A stretch of 64,000 nucleotides of DNA from Tritonibacter mobilis (lineage in GTDB: Bacteria > Pseudomonadota > Alphaproteobacteria > Rhodobacterales > Rhodobacteraceae): NCBI RefSeq assembly GCF_001681715.1, contig NZ_LNWY01000014.1, positions 248,001-312,000 on the forward strand, given 5' to 3'. The notes below the pieces were generated by a model. The model had not been told where the DNA came from. It worked only from the letters and a program-made list of their open reading frames with translations, and searched no databases. The translations under genes and the position numbers were made by a program. Positions 47,116 through 55,460 of the stretch are shown here, in pieces (within the stretch, counting starts at the first letter, position 1; each line of letters begins with the position of its first letter).

Positions 47116-48129
47116 ATGGCCGCAAGAAAAAGCGCTCAAAAATCAAATGTTTCCGCCGAAGAACTGACCAAATACTACCGCGAGATGCTGTTGATCCGGC
47201 GATTCGAGGAAAAGGCAGGTCAGCTCTACGGCATGGGGCTGATTGGCGGCTTCTGCCACCTCTACATCGGTCAGGAAGCGGTTGTGGTCGGCCTTGAAGC
47301 CGCAGCCGAAGAGGGCGACAAGCGCGTCACCTCTTATCGCGACCACGGCCACATGCTGGCCTGCGGTATGGACGCAGGCGGTGTGATGGCCGAACTGACG
47401 GGCCGCGAGGGCGGCTATTCCAAGGGCAAGGGCGGCTCCATGCATATGTTCTCCAAGGAGAAACATTTCTATGGCGGCCATGGTATCGTCGGCGCGCAGG
47501 TGCCGCTGGGTGCGGGCCTTGCATTTTCCGACAAATACAAAGGCAACGACCGTGTGACCTTCACCTATTTTGGCGATGGTGCGGCGAACCAGGGTCAGGT
47601 CTATGAGACCTACAACATGGCGCAGCTCTGGGATCTGCCGGTGGTCTTTGTGATCGAGAACAACCAATATGCCATGGGCACCTCCGTCCAGCGCTCGACC
47701 AAATCCCCGGCTCTGTGGAAACGTGGCGAGGCCTATGGCATCGCGGGCGAAGAAGTCGACGGCATGAATGTGCTGGCGGTCAAAGAAGCCGGTGAGCGCG
47801 CCGTCGCCCACTGCCGCGCTGGCAAAGGCCCCTATATTCTCGAGGTCAAAACCTACCGCTATCGCGGCCACTCCATGTCGGACCCGGCAAAATACCGGAC
47901 CCGCGAGGAGGTGCAGAAAATGCGCGAAGAGCGTGACCCCATCGAGCAGGTCCGCGAAATGCTGCTGACCGGCAAGCATGCCACCGAGGAAGACCTCAAG
48001 GCGATCGACAAGGAAATCAAGGATATCGTCAATAAATCCGCCGATTTCGCCAAAGAAAGCCCCGAGCCCGCGCTTGAGGAGCTTTGGACCGATATTTACG
48101 CCGACGACATTCCGCAGAAAAGCGCCTGA
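47116..48129 (+). CDS. pdhA: Pyruvate dehydrogenase E1 component, alpha subunit
   Basis: The E1 alpha subunit binds thiamine diphosphate and, with E1 beta, decarboxylates pyruvate. The 337-residue protein has the family blocks [52 protein letters not shown] and the ThDP motif [18 protein letters not shown] ending ENN. It also shows [16 protein letters not shown], the phosphorylation-loop region of E1 alpha. First gene of pdhA-pdhB-pdhC, with a 16-base gap to pdhB. Its promoter has the TAGTTTA-N4-TAAACTA operator. Confidence 0.97.
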   Translation: MAARKSAQKSNVSAEELTKYYREMLLIRRFEEKAGQLYGMGLIGGFCHLYIGQEAVVVGLEAAAEEGDKRVTSYRDHGHMLACGMDAGGVMAELTGREGGYSKGKGGSMHMFSKEKHFYGGHGIVGAQVPLGAGLAFSDKYKGNDRVTFTYFGDGAANQGQVYETYNMAQLWDLPVVFVIENNQYAMGTSVQRSTKSPALWKRGEAYGIAGEEVDGMNVLAVKEAGERAVAHCRAGKGPYILEVKTYRYRGHSMSDPAKYRTREEVQKMREERDPIEQVREMLLTGKHATEEDLKAIDKEIKDIVNKSADFAKESPEPALEELWTDIYADDIPQKSA

Positions 48130-48145
48130 GGGAGAGACCAAGATT

Positions 48146-49525
48146 ATGGCAACTGAAATTCTGATGCCCGCCCTGTCGCCGACCATGGAGGAAGGCACGC
48201 TGGCCAAATGGCTGGTCAAGGAAGGCGATACCGTGAACTCTGGCGATATTCTCGCCGAGATCGAAACCGATAAAGCCACCATGGAATTCGAGGCTGTCGA
48301 CGAAGGCATCGTCGGCAAGATCCTCATTCAGGAAGGCAGCGAGGGCGTGAAGGTAAACACCCCCATCGCGATCCTCGTGGAAGAGGGCGAAAGCGTGGAG
48401 GAGGCTGTCGCATCCGCACCTGCGGCGGGCGGAGAAGCGCCAGCCGCCGAGGCTCCTGCGGAGCCCGCGCCGACCGTCGCTGCAGCCGCGGCCCCGGCTG
48501 CGCCCGAGGTGGATGAAAGCCCCGATTATCCCGAAGGCACCGAGGTGGTCAGCCAGACTGTCCGCGAAGCCCTGCGCGACGCCATGGCCGAAGAGATGCG
48601 CGGCAATGAAGACGTCTTTGTCATGGGCGAGGAAGTCGCCGAATATGAAGGCGCATACAAGATCACCCAGGGCTTGCTGGATGAGTTCGGCGCCAAACGC
48701 GTGATCGATACCCCGATCACCGAGCACGGCTTTGCCGGGATCGCCACCGGCGCGGCCTTTGGGGGCCTGCGCCCCATCGTGGAGTTCATGACTTTCAACT
48801 TCGCCATGCAGGCGATTGACCATATCATCAACTCTGCGGCCAAGACGCTTTATATGTCCGGCGGTCAGATGGGCGCACCTATGGTGTTCCGCGGCCCCAA
48901 CGGTGCAGCCGCGCGTGTGGGCGCACAGCACAGCCAGGACTACGCTGCGTGGTACATGCAGATCCCCGGCCTCAAGGTGGCGATGCCCTACTCTGCCGCC
49001 GACGCCAAGGGCCTGCTGAAATCGGCGATCCGCGACCCGAACCCGGTGATCTTCCTCGAAAATGAGATCCTCTACGGCAAGTCGTTCGATGTGCCGAAAC
49101 TCGACGATTACACCGTGCCCTTCGGCAAGGCTAAGATCTGGCGCAAGGGCGACGATGTCACCATCGTGTCCTTCGGCATCGGCATGACCTACGCCCTGCA
49201 AGCTGCTGATAAACTGGCCGAGGAAGGCATCAACGCCGAGGTCATCGACCTGCGCACCCTGCGCCCGATGGACCTGCCCACCGTGATCAAATCTGTGATG
49301 AAGACCAACCGTCTGGTCACCGTCGAGGAAGGCTGGCCGCAGGGCTCGGTTGGCTCTTATATTGCCTCGGAGGTGATGCAGCAGGCGTTCGACTACCTCG
49401 ACGCGCCCGTCATCACCTGCACCGGCAAGGACGTGCCGATGCCCTATGCCGCCAACCTTGAAAAACACGCACTGATCACCACCGAAGAGGTGATCGAAGC
49501 CGTGAAACAAGTGACCTACCGCTAA
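48146..49525 (+). CDS. pdhB: Pyruvate dehydrogenase E1 beta with N-terminal lipoyl domain
   Basis: The beta subunit completes the E1 active site. The 459-residue protein has an extra N-terminal lipoyl domain (about 1-80) with the lipoylated Lys43 in ETDKATMEF, then an Ala/Pro/Glu linker (about 85-120), then the catalytic E1 beta (about 130-459: [52 protein letters not shown]). This domain gain is known in alphaproteobacteria such as Sinorhizobium and Zymomonas. Start ATG 48146 follows GGGAGAGA. The lipoyl domain is nearly identical to that of pdhC, the next gene. Confidence 0.97.
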   Translation: MATEILMPALSPTMEEGTLAKWLVKEGDTVNSGDILAEIETDKATMEFEAVDEGIVGKILIQEGSEGVKVNTPIAILVEEGESVEEAVASAPAAGGEAPAAEAPAEPAPTVAAAAAPAAPEVDESPDYPEGTEVVSQTVREALRDAMAEEMRGNEDVFVMGEEVAEYEGAYKITQGLLDEFGAKRVIDTPITEHGFAGIATGAAFGGLRPIVEFMTFNFAMQAIDHIINSAAKTLYMSGGQMGAPMVFRGPNGAAARVGAQHSQDYAAWYMQIPGLKVAMPYSAADAKGLLKSAIRDPNPVIFLENEILYGKSFDVPKLDDYTVPFGKAKIWRKGDDVTIVSFGIGMTYALQAADKLAEEGINAEVIDLRTLRPMDLPTVIKSVMKTNRLVTVEEGWPQGSVGSYIASEVMQQAFDYLDAPVITCTGKDVPMPYAANLEKHALITTEEVIEAVKQVTYR

Positions 49526-49536
49526 GGAGAGCAAGG

Positions 49537-50862
49537 ATGCCCACTGAAATTCTCATGCCCGCCCTCTCTCCCACCATGGAGGAAGGCACGCTGGCAAAAT
49601 GGCTGGTCAAGGAGGGCGACACCGTCTCCTCCGGCGACCTGATTGCCGAGATCGAGACCGACAAGGCGACGATGGAATTCGAGGCCGTGGACGAAGGTGT
49701 CGTCGGCAAGATCCTGATTGCCGAGGGCTCCGAGGGGGTGAAGGTCAACACCCCCATCGCGGTCCTGCTGGAGGATGGTGAAAGCGCTGATGATATCGAC
49801 ACATCAGCGGCCAAACCAGAAGCGGCCCCCGCCGCTGACGCGGCTCAGGAGGCGGCCTCCGAAGGGGGCTCCGACGCAGCCGCTGCCCCCGCCGCCGCAA
49901 GCGCAACCCCTGCCCCAGCGGCACCCGCTGCGGCAGATGGTTCGCGCATCTTTGCCTCGCCCCTGGCGCGTCGCATCGCCGCCGACAAGGGTCTCGACCT
50001 GAGCGCCATCAAAGGCTCCGGCCCGCGTGGACGCATCATCAAGGTCGATGTGGAAAACGCCACCTCCGCCCCGAAGGCAGAGGCCAAAGCCGCCCCCGCT
50101 GCCGCTCCGGCTGCTGCCGCCGCACCTATTGGCCCCTCCGCCGATGCGGTCGCCAAGATGTACGAGGGTCGCGATTACGAGGAAGTCAAACTCGACGGCA
50201 TGCGCAAGACCATTGCCGCGCGTCTCACCGAGGCCAAGCAGACCATCCCGCATTTCTACCTGCGCCGCGACATCCAACTCGACGCGCTGCTGAAATTCCG
50301 CTCCCAGCTCAACAAGCAGCTGGAACCGCGGGGCGTCAAACTCTCCGTCAATGACTTCATCATCAAGGCCGTGGCGCTGGCGCTGCAATCGGTGCCCGAC
50401 GCCAATGCAGTCTGGGCCGGGGATCGCGTGCTCAAGATGAAAGCCTCCGATGTGGCCGTTGCGGTCGCGATTGAGGGCGGTCTGTTCACACCGGTTCTGC
50501 AGGATTCCGATATGAAGTCGCTCTCGGCACTCTCGGCAGAGATGAAAGACCTCGCCACCCGCGCCCGCGATCGCAAGCTTGCGCCGCATGAGTATCAGGG
50601 CGGGTCTTTTGCGATCTCCAACCTCGGCATGTTCGGCATCGACAATTTCGACGCCATCGTGAACCCGCCGCATGCGGGCATTCTGGCCGTCGGCTCCGGC
50701 GTCAAGAAACCCGTGGTGGGCGCGGATGGCGAGCTGACCGTCGCCACCGTGATGAGCGTCACCATGTCGGTGGATCACCGCGTGATTGACGGCGCACTTG
50801 GTGCGGACCTCTTGAAGGCGATCGTCGACAATCTGGAAAACCCGATGGTGATGCTGGCCTAA
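49537..50862 (+). CDS. pdhC: Pyruvate dehydrogenase E2, dihydrolipoyl acetyltransferase
   Basis: E2 forms the core and moves acetyl groups from lipoyl to CoA. The 441-residue protein has one lipoyl domain (1-80, Lys43), Ala/Pro-rich linkers, a peripheral subunit-binding domain (about 135-170, [20 protein letters not shown]) and the catalytic domain ending with [15 protein letters not shown], where His is the catalytic residue. The gap to pdhB is 11 bases. No further gene follows in this operon; E3 is lpdA at 26.7-28.1 kb. A composite palindrome and a terminator lie behind it. Confidence 0.97.
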   Translation: MPTEILMPALSPTMEEGTLAKWLVKEGDTVSSGDLIAEIETDKATMEFEAVDEGVVGKILIAEGSEGVKVNTPIAVLLEDGESADDIDTSAAKPEAAPAADAAQEAASEGGSDAAAAPAAASATPAPAAPAAADGSRIFASPLARRIAADKGLDLSAIKGSGPRGRIIKVDVENATSAPKAEAKAAPAAAPAAAAAPIGPSADAVAKMYEGRDYEEVKLDGMRKTIAARLTEAKQTIPHFYLRRDIQLDALLKFRSQLNKQLEPRGVKLSVNDFIIKAVALALQSVPDANAVWAGDRVLKMKASDVAVAVAIEGGLFTPVLQDSDMKSLSALSAEMKDLATRARDRKLAPHEYQGGSFAISNLGMFGIDNFDAIVNPPHAGILAVGSGVKKPVVGADGELTVATVMSVTMSVDHRVIDGALGADLLKAIVDNLENPMVMLA

Positions 50863-50863
50863 A

Positions 50864-50963
50864 GCGCAATCCGAAAAGTGGGGACCGGTTTTCGGATCAC
50901 ATTGCGCGCCGAATATGTGGATAGAGCATCGCCCTCGTTGCAAGTTTGCTGGACGATGCTCTA
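50864..50963. repeat. Composite palindromic element behind pdhC
   Basis: GCGCAAT (50864-50870) pairs with ATTGCGC (50901-50907), and inside it TCCGAAAA (50870-50877) with TTTTCGGA (50889-50896). Then TAGAGCATCG (50922-50931) pairs with CGATGCTCTA (50954-50963). The words CCGAAAAGTGG and CCGGTTTTCGG match a palindromic repeat I recognise as very common between genes in Rhizobiales and related alphaproteobacteria. It starts two bases after the pdhC stop. Confidence 0.75.
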
Positions 50964-50987
50964 AGCCTCACCCTCTACCAAAACTGC

Positions 50988-51013
50988 AAAAGGGCACCAG
51001 TGGGTGCCCTTTT
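50988..51013. terminator. Bidirectional terminator pdhC / cysE
   Basis: AAAAGGGCACC (50988-50998) pairs with GGTGCCCTTTT (51003-51013), giving U-tracts both ways between the convergent operons. Confidence 0.9.
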
Positions 51014-51056
51014 GCCATTTAGTAACAGTCATATCCGCGCCAACAGAAGGGTCAGA

Positions 51057-51863
51057 TTATTTCCCGCCCAGCACTTGGTTCATGCTGACCGAGGGCTGAT
51101 CACAACCTGCCTCGCCCACAATCTTCGCGGGCACCCCGGCCACGGTCTTGCAAGGTGGCACCTCCTGCAGCACCACAGACCCCGCCGCGATCCGGGAGCA
51201 ATGACCGATGCGGATATTGCCCAGAACCTTGGCCCCGGCGCCGATCAGCACGCCGTCCTCGATCTTGGGGTGGCGGTCCTCTTCTTCCTTGCCGGTGCCG
51301 CCCAGCGTGACGGAATGCAGCATGGAGACATTGTCGCCCACCACCGCTGTCTCGCCGATCACGATGGAATGGGCGTGGTCGATCATGATGCCCTTGCCAA
51401 TCTTTGCCGCCGGGTGAATGTCGACGCCAAAGATCTCGGAAATCCGCATCTGGAAGAAATAGGCCAGATCCCAGTCGCCCTGCTGCCAGAGCCAATGGCC
51501 GACACGGTAGGCCTGCACCGCCTGATAGCCTTTGAAATAGAGGATCGGTTGCAGCAGCCGGTGGCAGGCCGGGTCGCGCTCATAAACCGCCATCAGGTCC
51601 GCACGCGCTGCCTCAACCAAGGCTGGTTCCGCCTCATAGGCACCATCGACGATCTCGCGCAGGATCACCATCGACATCTCATTGGAACAGAGCTTGGCCG
51701 CAATCCGATAGCTCAACGCCTTATCAAGCGCTTTGTGGTGCAAAATACAGGCGTGAATCAGCCCCCCCATCAGGGGTTGTTCGGCGACTGCGGTCTCGGC
51801 TTCCTCGGTAATCCGGCCCCACACGGGGTCGATCTGCCTGACGGCCTTATGCGTGTCCAACAT
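51057..51863 (-). CDS. cysE: Serine O-acetyltransferase
   Basis: CysE acetylates serine with acetyl-CoA, the first step to cysteine. The 268-residue protein has an N-terminal helical part and C-terminal left-handed beta-helix hexapeptide repeats (about 145-245), with the catalytic His in GIMIDHAHSIVIGETAVVGD and MLHSVTLGGTGKE. The tail ends with SMNQVLGGK; a C-terminal tail is used for cysteine feedback and binding to CysK in the family. ATG 51863 has AAGGA eight bases upstream. It is convergent with the pdh operon. Confidence 0.95.
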   Translation of the reverse strand: MLDTHKAVRQIDPVWGRITEEAETAVAEQPLMGGLIHACILHHKALDKALSYRIAAKLCSNEMSMVILREIVDGAYEAEPALVEAARADLMAVYERDPACHRLLQPILYFKGYQAVQAYRVGHWLWQQGDWDLAYFFQMRISEIFGVDIHPAAKIGKGIMIDHAHSIVIGETAVVGDNVSMLHSVTLGGTGKEEEDRHPKIEDGVLIGAGAKVLGNIRIGHCSRIAAGSVVLQEVPPCKTVAGVPAKIVGEAGCDQPSVSMNQVLGGK

Positions 51864-52222
51864 CGGCTTGGTCCTTCTGGCGCGGTCGCTCCGCGCAAGC
51901 TCCGGGCGAGATACCGGCTTATTCCGGCACCATGGGTTCCTAACCTATCGATCTATGACGTCAATTGCCAAGCGCAATCCCGTGATGCCCCCCATCATCA
52001 CGAGAAATGTAACAATGAGGCAAAAACCCTTGTTTACTTACGGCAATTTCCCGCAAACCCTGCGTGAATGCCCGAGATACCCACTTGTCAAGAATCCAAT
52101 TTCCAGTCAAAAGAGGACTGCAACCTTATACTTTCGAAGTTTCGTCTACCCGACCGCTCTCGACGTTAAGCTGCCGGGTCGCCGCACGTTGCGGGCGACA
52201 AAGACCAAAAGGAACTTTGAAA
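51864..52222. other. Divergent cysE / cold-shock leader region
   Basis: The 359 bases hold the cysE promoter on one side and probably a long 5' leader of the cold-shock gene on the other. In the leader, GTCGCC (about 52168-52173) can pair with GGCGAC (about 52195-52200 region), close to the ribosome site AAGGA at 52209-52213. Long leaders that refold with temperature are typical of csp genes. I see no other gene. Confidence 0.45.
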
Positions 52223-52429
52223 ATGGCTAATGGCACCGTGAAGTGGTTCAACTCCACCAAAGGTTACGGCTTCATCGCGGTTGAAGGCCGCTCCAACGAC
52301 GTGTTCGTGCACATCTCCGCAGTGGAACGCTCCGGTCTGACCGGTCTGGCCGATGGCCAGGCGGTGACCTTCGAAATCCAGTCCGGTCGTGACGGTCGCG
52401 AATCCGCATCCGATCTGCAACTGGCCTAA
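52223..52429 (+). CDS. Cold-shock protein, CspA family
   Basis: The 68-residue protein is a single cold-shock domain (MANGTVKWFNSTKGYGFIAV, then SNDVFVHISAVERSGLTGLA), with both RNA-binding motifs KGYGFI and VFVHIS. It melts RNA structure during cold or growth transitions. ATG 52223 follows AAGGA at nine bases. A long leader and a strong terminator surround it. It lies next to the GTA remnant but is an ordinary chromosomal gene. Several csp paralogues per genome are usual, so I give no letter. Confidence 0.95.
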   Translation: MANGTVKWFNSTKGYGFIAVEGRSNDVFVHISAVERSGLTGLADGQAVTFEIQSGRDGRESASDLQLA

Positions 52430-52470
52430 GGGCTGGTTTTGGGGCGCGCGCAGTGCCGCCCCGGCGCTGA

Positions 52471-52809
52471 TCAATACGATGAACACCCCGGTTGCTGCTC
52501 GCGCCGGGGTGTTTTTTTATGCCCACCTGCCACGGCCGCAAGCACCATCTGCAGACAGCGCGCATAGTCGGGATCGCCGGGAAATGGTTCTGCCGCCAAA
52601 GGAAAACAGCGCGCCGCCCGGTCCAGTGATCCATCGCCCCAGCGCGGATGACAGCGCCCGGTGGCCTCTGTCTGGTGGCGCGCCCGGCTGGCACCCTGCA
52701 GGATCACCCGGCACAGGGCCGCCCGTCGCGAGGCGGGATGGGCCAATAAAGCACGGGCAAGGCTGCGGATATCCTCCCACAGGATGGGCCGTAATGTGAC
52801 GGGCCTCAC
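52471..52809 (-). CDS. Small protein coupled to GTA g15
   Basis: The 112-residue protein begins MRPVTLRPILWEDIRSLARA and contains TGRCHPRWGDGSLDRAARCF and EPFPGDPDYARCLQMVLAAV. I know this type only as a small conserved protein found at the end of GTA clusters in roseobacters. The start GTG 52809 overlaps the g15 stop by four bases (GTGA), so it was translationally coupled to g15. With g15 lacking a start, its expression is now doubtful. The last codons run through the convergent cold-shock terminator, so the original C-terminus may have been different. Function unknown. Confidence 0.6.
   Translation of the reverse strand: MRPVTLRPILWEDIRSLARALLAHPASRRAALCRVILQGASRARHQTEATGRCHPRWGDGSLDRAARCFPLAAEPFPGDPDYARCLQMVLAAVAGGHKKTPRREQQPGCSSY
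52482..52518 (+). terminator. Cold-shock gene terminator
   Basis: AACACCCCGG (52482-52491) pairs with CCGGGGTGTT (52504-52513), followed by seven further T. It overlaps the last codons of the convergent GTA-linked ORF. Confidence 0.9.
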
Positions 52810-53275
52810 GCCAGCACCCACTCGGCCACCGGACCGGCCCCGTAGCGCTCCGAGACCTGCGCCACCTGCACCACATCGCCCGCGCTTGCGCCATCGCTGG
52901 CCTGATCTGCCGCGCTATAGGTCCAGTGGGGCGTGGTGACGCGCAGATCACGCAGCACCGTGCTGCCCGCGCGCACCTGCACGCGGTAGACCTCAACCTC
53001 TTCGCCCAGCGGCACCTCCTCCAGATCCCAGCTGTCGCCCTCGATACGGGTGCGCCTGATCCAGTGAAACGCCATATCCGCGCCCAACGCCTGCGAGGTG
53101 CGCAGATGCACCGGCGCATAGGGGCGCAAACCATTTCCGTCAAAGGCCGCCGAGAGCGCCACATAGGACGGATCATCATAGGCGCGCCGCGCCGGGCCAA
53201 AGCGGTAGTCACGCGACATCCGCCGATCCGACAGCGCCAGATCCAGCTGCTCGACCGCGCCGTCCATCGGGGTCA
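52806..53275 (-). pseudogene. GTA g15 (baseplate/host-specificity), C-terminal remnant
   Basis: About 155 C-terminal residues remain of a protein normally near 1300 residues. The remnant reads MDGAVEQLDLALSDRRMSRD, then GLRPYAPVHLR, FHWIRRTRIEGDSWDLEEVP and the end QVSERYGAGPVAEW. I recognise it as the end of the large RcGTA tail-tip protein. It has no start of its own: upstream the frame runs into g2 sequence in another phase. The stop TGA (52806-52808) overlaps the next GTG. The remnant looks free of internal stops, suggesting the deletion is fairly recent. Confidence 0.82.
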
Positions 53276-53661
53276 GAGGCGGAGAACGCCTGCGCGGTGG
53301 CTCCATTAGGCCAGACCAGCCTGCGTTCGCCCGCGCGCCACTCCGGGCGGCGGTCCGGCGGCGAGCAGGCAAGGATGCCGCTGTCGCCATGGATCATCAC
53401 ATCGCGCACCTGATCGTAGGTCTCGCCCACCAGTGCCATGCGACGGGCGCGACCGATGCCAAAAGGCTCTGCCCCCTCGACCTCAGACCGCACCCATTCC
53501 GCACCGGCACGGGTCTTGCCCGCCCCGCGTCCACCCAGGATCACCCAAGCGCGCCAATCGCCCGCAGGCGCGCATTGATGCGGCAACGCCCAGAGGTCGA
53601 ACACATAGGGCATCGCTGCCAGGGTGTGGTCATCCATCTCATCCAACCAGATCTGCGTCAT
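53262..53661 (-). pseudogene. GTA g2 (large terminase), N-terminal remnant
   Basis: About 133 residues remain of a protein normally near 450. From ATG 53661 the protein has WVILGGRGAGKTRAGAEWVR (Walker A at about 43-50), MALVGETYDQVRDVMIHGDS, GILACSPPDRRPEWRAGERR and LVWPNGATAQAFSASDPDG. After SDPDG the expected LRGPQ is replaced by out-of-frame g15 sequence that stops at 53209. The ATPase core beyond Walker A and the nuclease are lost, so it cannot package DNA. ATG lies inside the end of g1 (23-base overlap), as usual. Confidence 0.85.
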
Positions 53662-53983
53662 GAAGCGCAGCACAGAGGCCAGCCAAGCGGCGCTCGATCT
53701 CATCGCGGGCGGCACAGAGGTCGAAAGCCACCATGCGGGCGGCACCAGGGGCGTCTTTGCGGTCGACAAGGGTTTTCTCCACTTTCTGGATGTCACGGAT
53801 CAGGCCATCGAGCTTGGCAATCTGGGGCTTTAACTGCGCGGTGTCGGGGTTGATGTCCTGTTCTGCCTCGAACTGGGCGAGGTAATCCTCGCTGATCCGG
53901 CGCGCACGCCGCAGGCTGTCGTGCAAAGAGCGCAAGAGATCAGAACTGATCTCAATCAGCTCTTCCGGGGTCTGTGCTGTCAT
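53639..53983 (-). CDS. GTA g1, small-terminase-like protein
   Basis: The 114-residue protein begins MTAQTPEELIEISSDLLRSL and is helical and charged, with RRARRISEDYLAQFEAEQDI, KLDGLIRDIQKVEKTLVDRK and ARMVAFDLCAARDEIERRLA. I recognise it as the first gene of RcGTA-like clusters, reported as the small terminase subunit. It appears intact. Start ATG 53983 is chosen because it gives the known N-terminus. Being separated from a working g2, it has no packaging partner here unless another GTA locus exists elsewhere. Confidence 0.8.
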   Translation of the reverse strand: MTAQTPEELIEISSDLLRSLHDSLRRARRISEDYLAQFEAEQDINPDTAQLKPQIAKLDGLIRDIQKVEKTLVDRKDAPGAARMVAFDLCAARDEIERRLAGLCAALHDADLVG

Positions 53984-54304
53984 GGGGGTACGGCCTCGTC
54001 TCATAACGATCCGACGGGAGAAACGGGAGGCCAGGATCATTGACCCGTCCAGGTCCTTCGATCCTTGCCCCCACGTTTTCCAGCTGCCGAGAATGGTTTT
54101 ACAAGACGTAAATGAACATCACCTCAAACCACCGTCCGCTGCCGGAGCAACGGCTGATGCGAGGCTCTGCCTCGCGCTCCGGGATACTTGAGAGTTAGAA
54201 GAGGTTGAATGTCGCGCGCCCCAACTTCTTCTAACAAGAAATATCCCAGGGGGTGAGGGCTTTGCCCTGCAAAGCACGAGGGGGGCAGTGCCCCCCTCAT
54301 GTCG
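53984..54304. other. Upstream of GTA g1; repeat-bearing gap
   Basis: From 53984 to about 54158 I see no gene; the GTA promoter and any regulator site would lie here. From 54159 to 54298 lie two head-to-head copies of the dispersed repeat. mltG ends at 54305. Confidence 0.5.
54159..54298. repeat. Dispersed CCCGGGATATTT repeat, copies 3 and 4, head to head
   Basis: Forward copy: hairpin GCGAGGC-TCT-GCCTCGC (54159-54175), then CTCCGGGATACTTGAGAG and TTAGAAGA (54177-54202). Reverse copy: TCTTCTAAC (54227-54235), AAATATCCCAGG (54239-54250) and the hairpin GAGGGGGGC-AGT-GCCCCCCTC (54278-54298). The two copies face each other over about 25 bases and lie between the GTA remnant and mltG. Confidence 0.72.
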
Positions 54305-55459
54305 TTAGTTGTTGTTGCGCTGCGCTTCGATTTCGCGCCACTTGGCCACGTTGCGATTATGCTCTTCGAGCGTTTCAGCAAACGCATGCCCGCCGGTGCC
54401 ATCAGCCACAAAGAACACATAATCGGTCTGATCCGGGTTCACCGCCGCCACCAGGCTCTCAAGGCCCGGGTTGGCGATTGGTGTCGGCGGCAGACCTTCG
54501 ATCACATAGGTATTCCAGGGCGTGACGCCGCGCAGCTCGCTTTGGCGCAGACCACGGCCCAGCACACCTTCGCCCTTGGTGACCCCATAGATCACCGTGG
54601 GGTCAGTTTGCAGGCGCATGCCGCGCTTCAGGCGGTTGGTGAAGACCGAGGCCACCACGCCGCGTTCCGCAGCTACGCCGGTTTCTTTCTCGATGATCGA
54701 GGCGAGGATCAGCATCTCTTCGGGGGTTTCGACGGCCGCATCCGGGCTGCGCGCCTCCCATGCGTCTTTGATACGTTTGTCCTGACGCGCTTTCATTTCC
54801 GCAAGAATCGACTCGCGCGAGGTGCCGGGGCGTATCTCGTAGCTATCCGGCGCGAGGCTGCCTTCGGCGGGGCGACTGCCGGGCTCCCCTTCGAGGATGT
54901 CCATGGCTTTCAGAGATTCGATAACCTGCCAGCTGGTCACACCTTCGGCGAGTGCGATGCGATAGCGCGTGTCGGCCTCGGATTTTTTCTCCGTATAGAC
55001 CGCAGGGGTTTCATCCACGCCGGGCACAAATTCCGCGCGTTCCACAAAGGCGTTGGTTGCGGGGTCCAGCTCGCGCACCTCAGCCAACACGCGGGTCACG
55101 CCGACGCGGTAGACGATCTCCGTGCCGCAGGTCGAGGCACCGCCACGGGTGATCTGATCGACGATGCCTTTCATCGAGGCACCGGGCTCAACCAGATAGC
55201 TGCCCGCTTTGAGATGCTGCGCTTTTTCCGAGTATTTCACCCCGATGCGAAAGATGGTGCCGCTGGAGACAACGCCATCATCCTCAAGCCGGCGCGAGAC
55301 CCGCGCCATATTGGTGCCACCGGGAACCTGAAAGCAGATTGCCTCCGTCAGGGGACCCTCAGAGGTATACTCGTTCTTGCCCCACAGGATCACACCCGCG
55401 AAGAGGAACAGGCCGACGATCAGGATCGTCAGCATGTTCGAGGCCAGACTGCGCCACAT
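54305..55459 (-). CDS. mltG: Endolytic murein transglycosylase MltG
   Basis: MltG cuts nascent glycan strands and so limits their length. The 384-residue protein has one N-terminal membrane helix (about 7-26) and the periplasmic YceG domain with GTSRESILAEMKARQDKRIK, the catalytic Glu in ILASIIEKETGVAAERGVVA, and the closing TPIANPGLESLVAAVNPDQT followed by YVFFVADGTGGHAFAETLEE. Its start is one base after the fabF stop region, so it is translated with fabF; the fabF-mltG pair is a common order in Rhodobacterales. Both repeat copies lie behind it. Confidence 0.95.
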   Translation of the reverse strand: MWRSLASNMLTILIVGLFLFAGVILWGKNEYTSEGPLTEAICFQVPGGTNMARVSRRLEDDGVVSSGTIFRIGVKYSEKAQHLKAGSYLVEPGASMKGIVDQITRGGASTCGTEIVYRVGVTRVLAEVRELDPATNAFVERAEFVPGVDETPAVYTEKKSEADTRYRIALAEGVTSWQVIESLKAMDILEGEPGSRPAEGSLAPDSYEIRPGTSRESILAEMKARQDKRIKDAWEARSPDAAVETPEEMLILASIIEKETGVAAERGVVASVFTNRLKRGMRLQTDPTVIYGVTKGEGVLGRGLRQSELRGVTPWNTYVIEGLPPTPIANPGLESLVAAVNPDQTDYVFFVADGTGGHAFAETLEEHNRNVAKWREIEAQRNNN

Positions 55460-55460
55460 A

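Larger units (their letters stand above)
52471..53983 (-). mobile_element. Collapsed RcGTA-type gene transfer agent locus
   Basis: On the minus strand the order is g1 (small terminase-like), the first third of g2 (large terminase), the last part of g15 (baseplate/host-specificity protein) and the small downstream ORF that overlaps g15 by GTGA. In an intact RcGTA cluster g2 and g15 are separated by roughly 12 kb of head and tail genes. Here they are joined at about 53260-53280, where both reading frames share CCGATGG on the minus strand but continue in different frames. One internal deletion explains this. Particle production from this locus is impossible. Confidence 0.85.

Noticed and set aside
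52517-53212. A 231-codon minus-strand frame across the GTA remnant
   Set aside because: It is out of phase with both recognisable remnants (g15 end and the GTGA-coupled ORF) and its composition is an Arg/Ala/Pro shadow.
52471-54304. Active prophage or functional GTA
   Set aside because: Portal, capsid, protease, tail genes and most of the terminase are absent; only end pieces remain.
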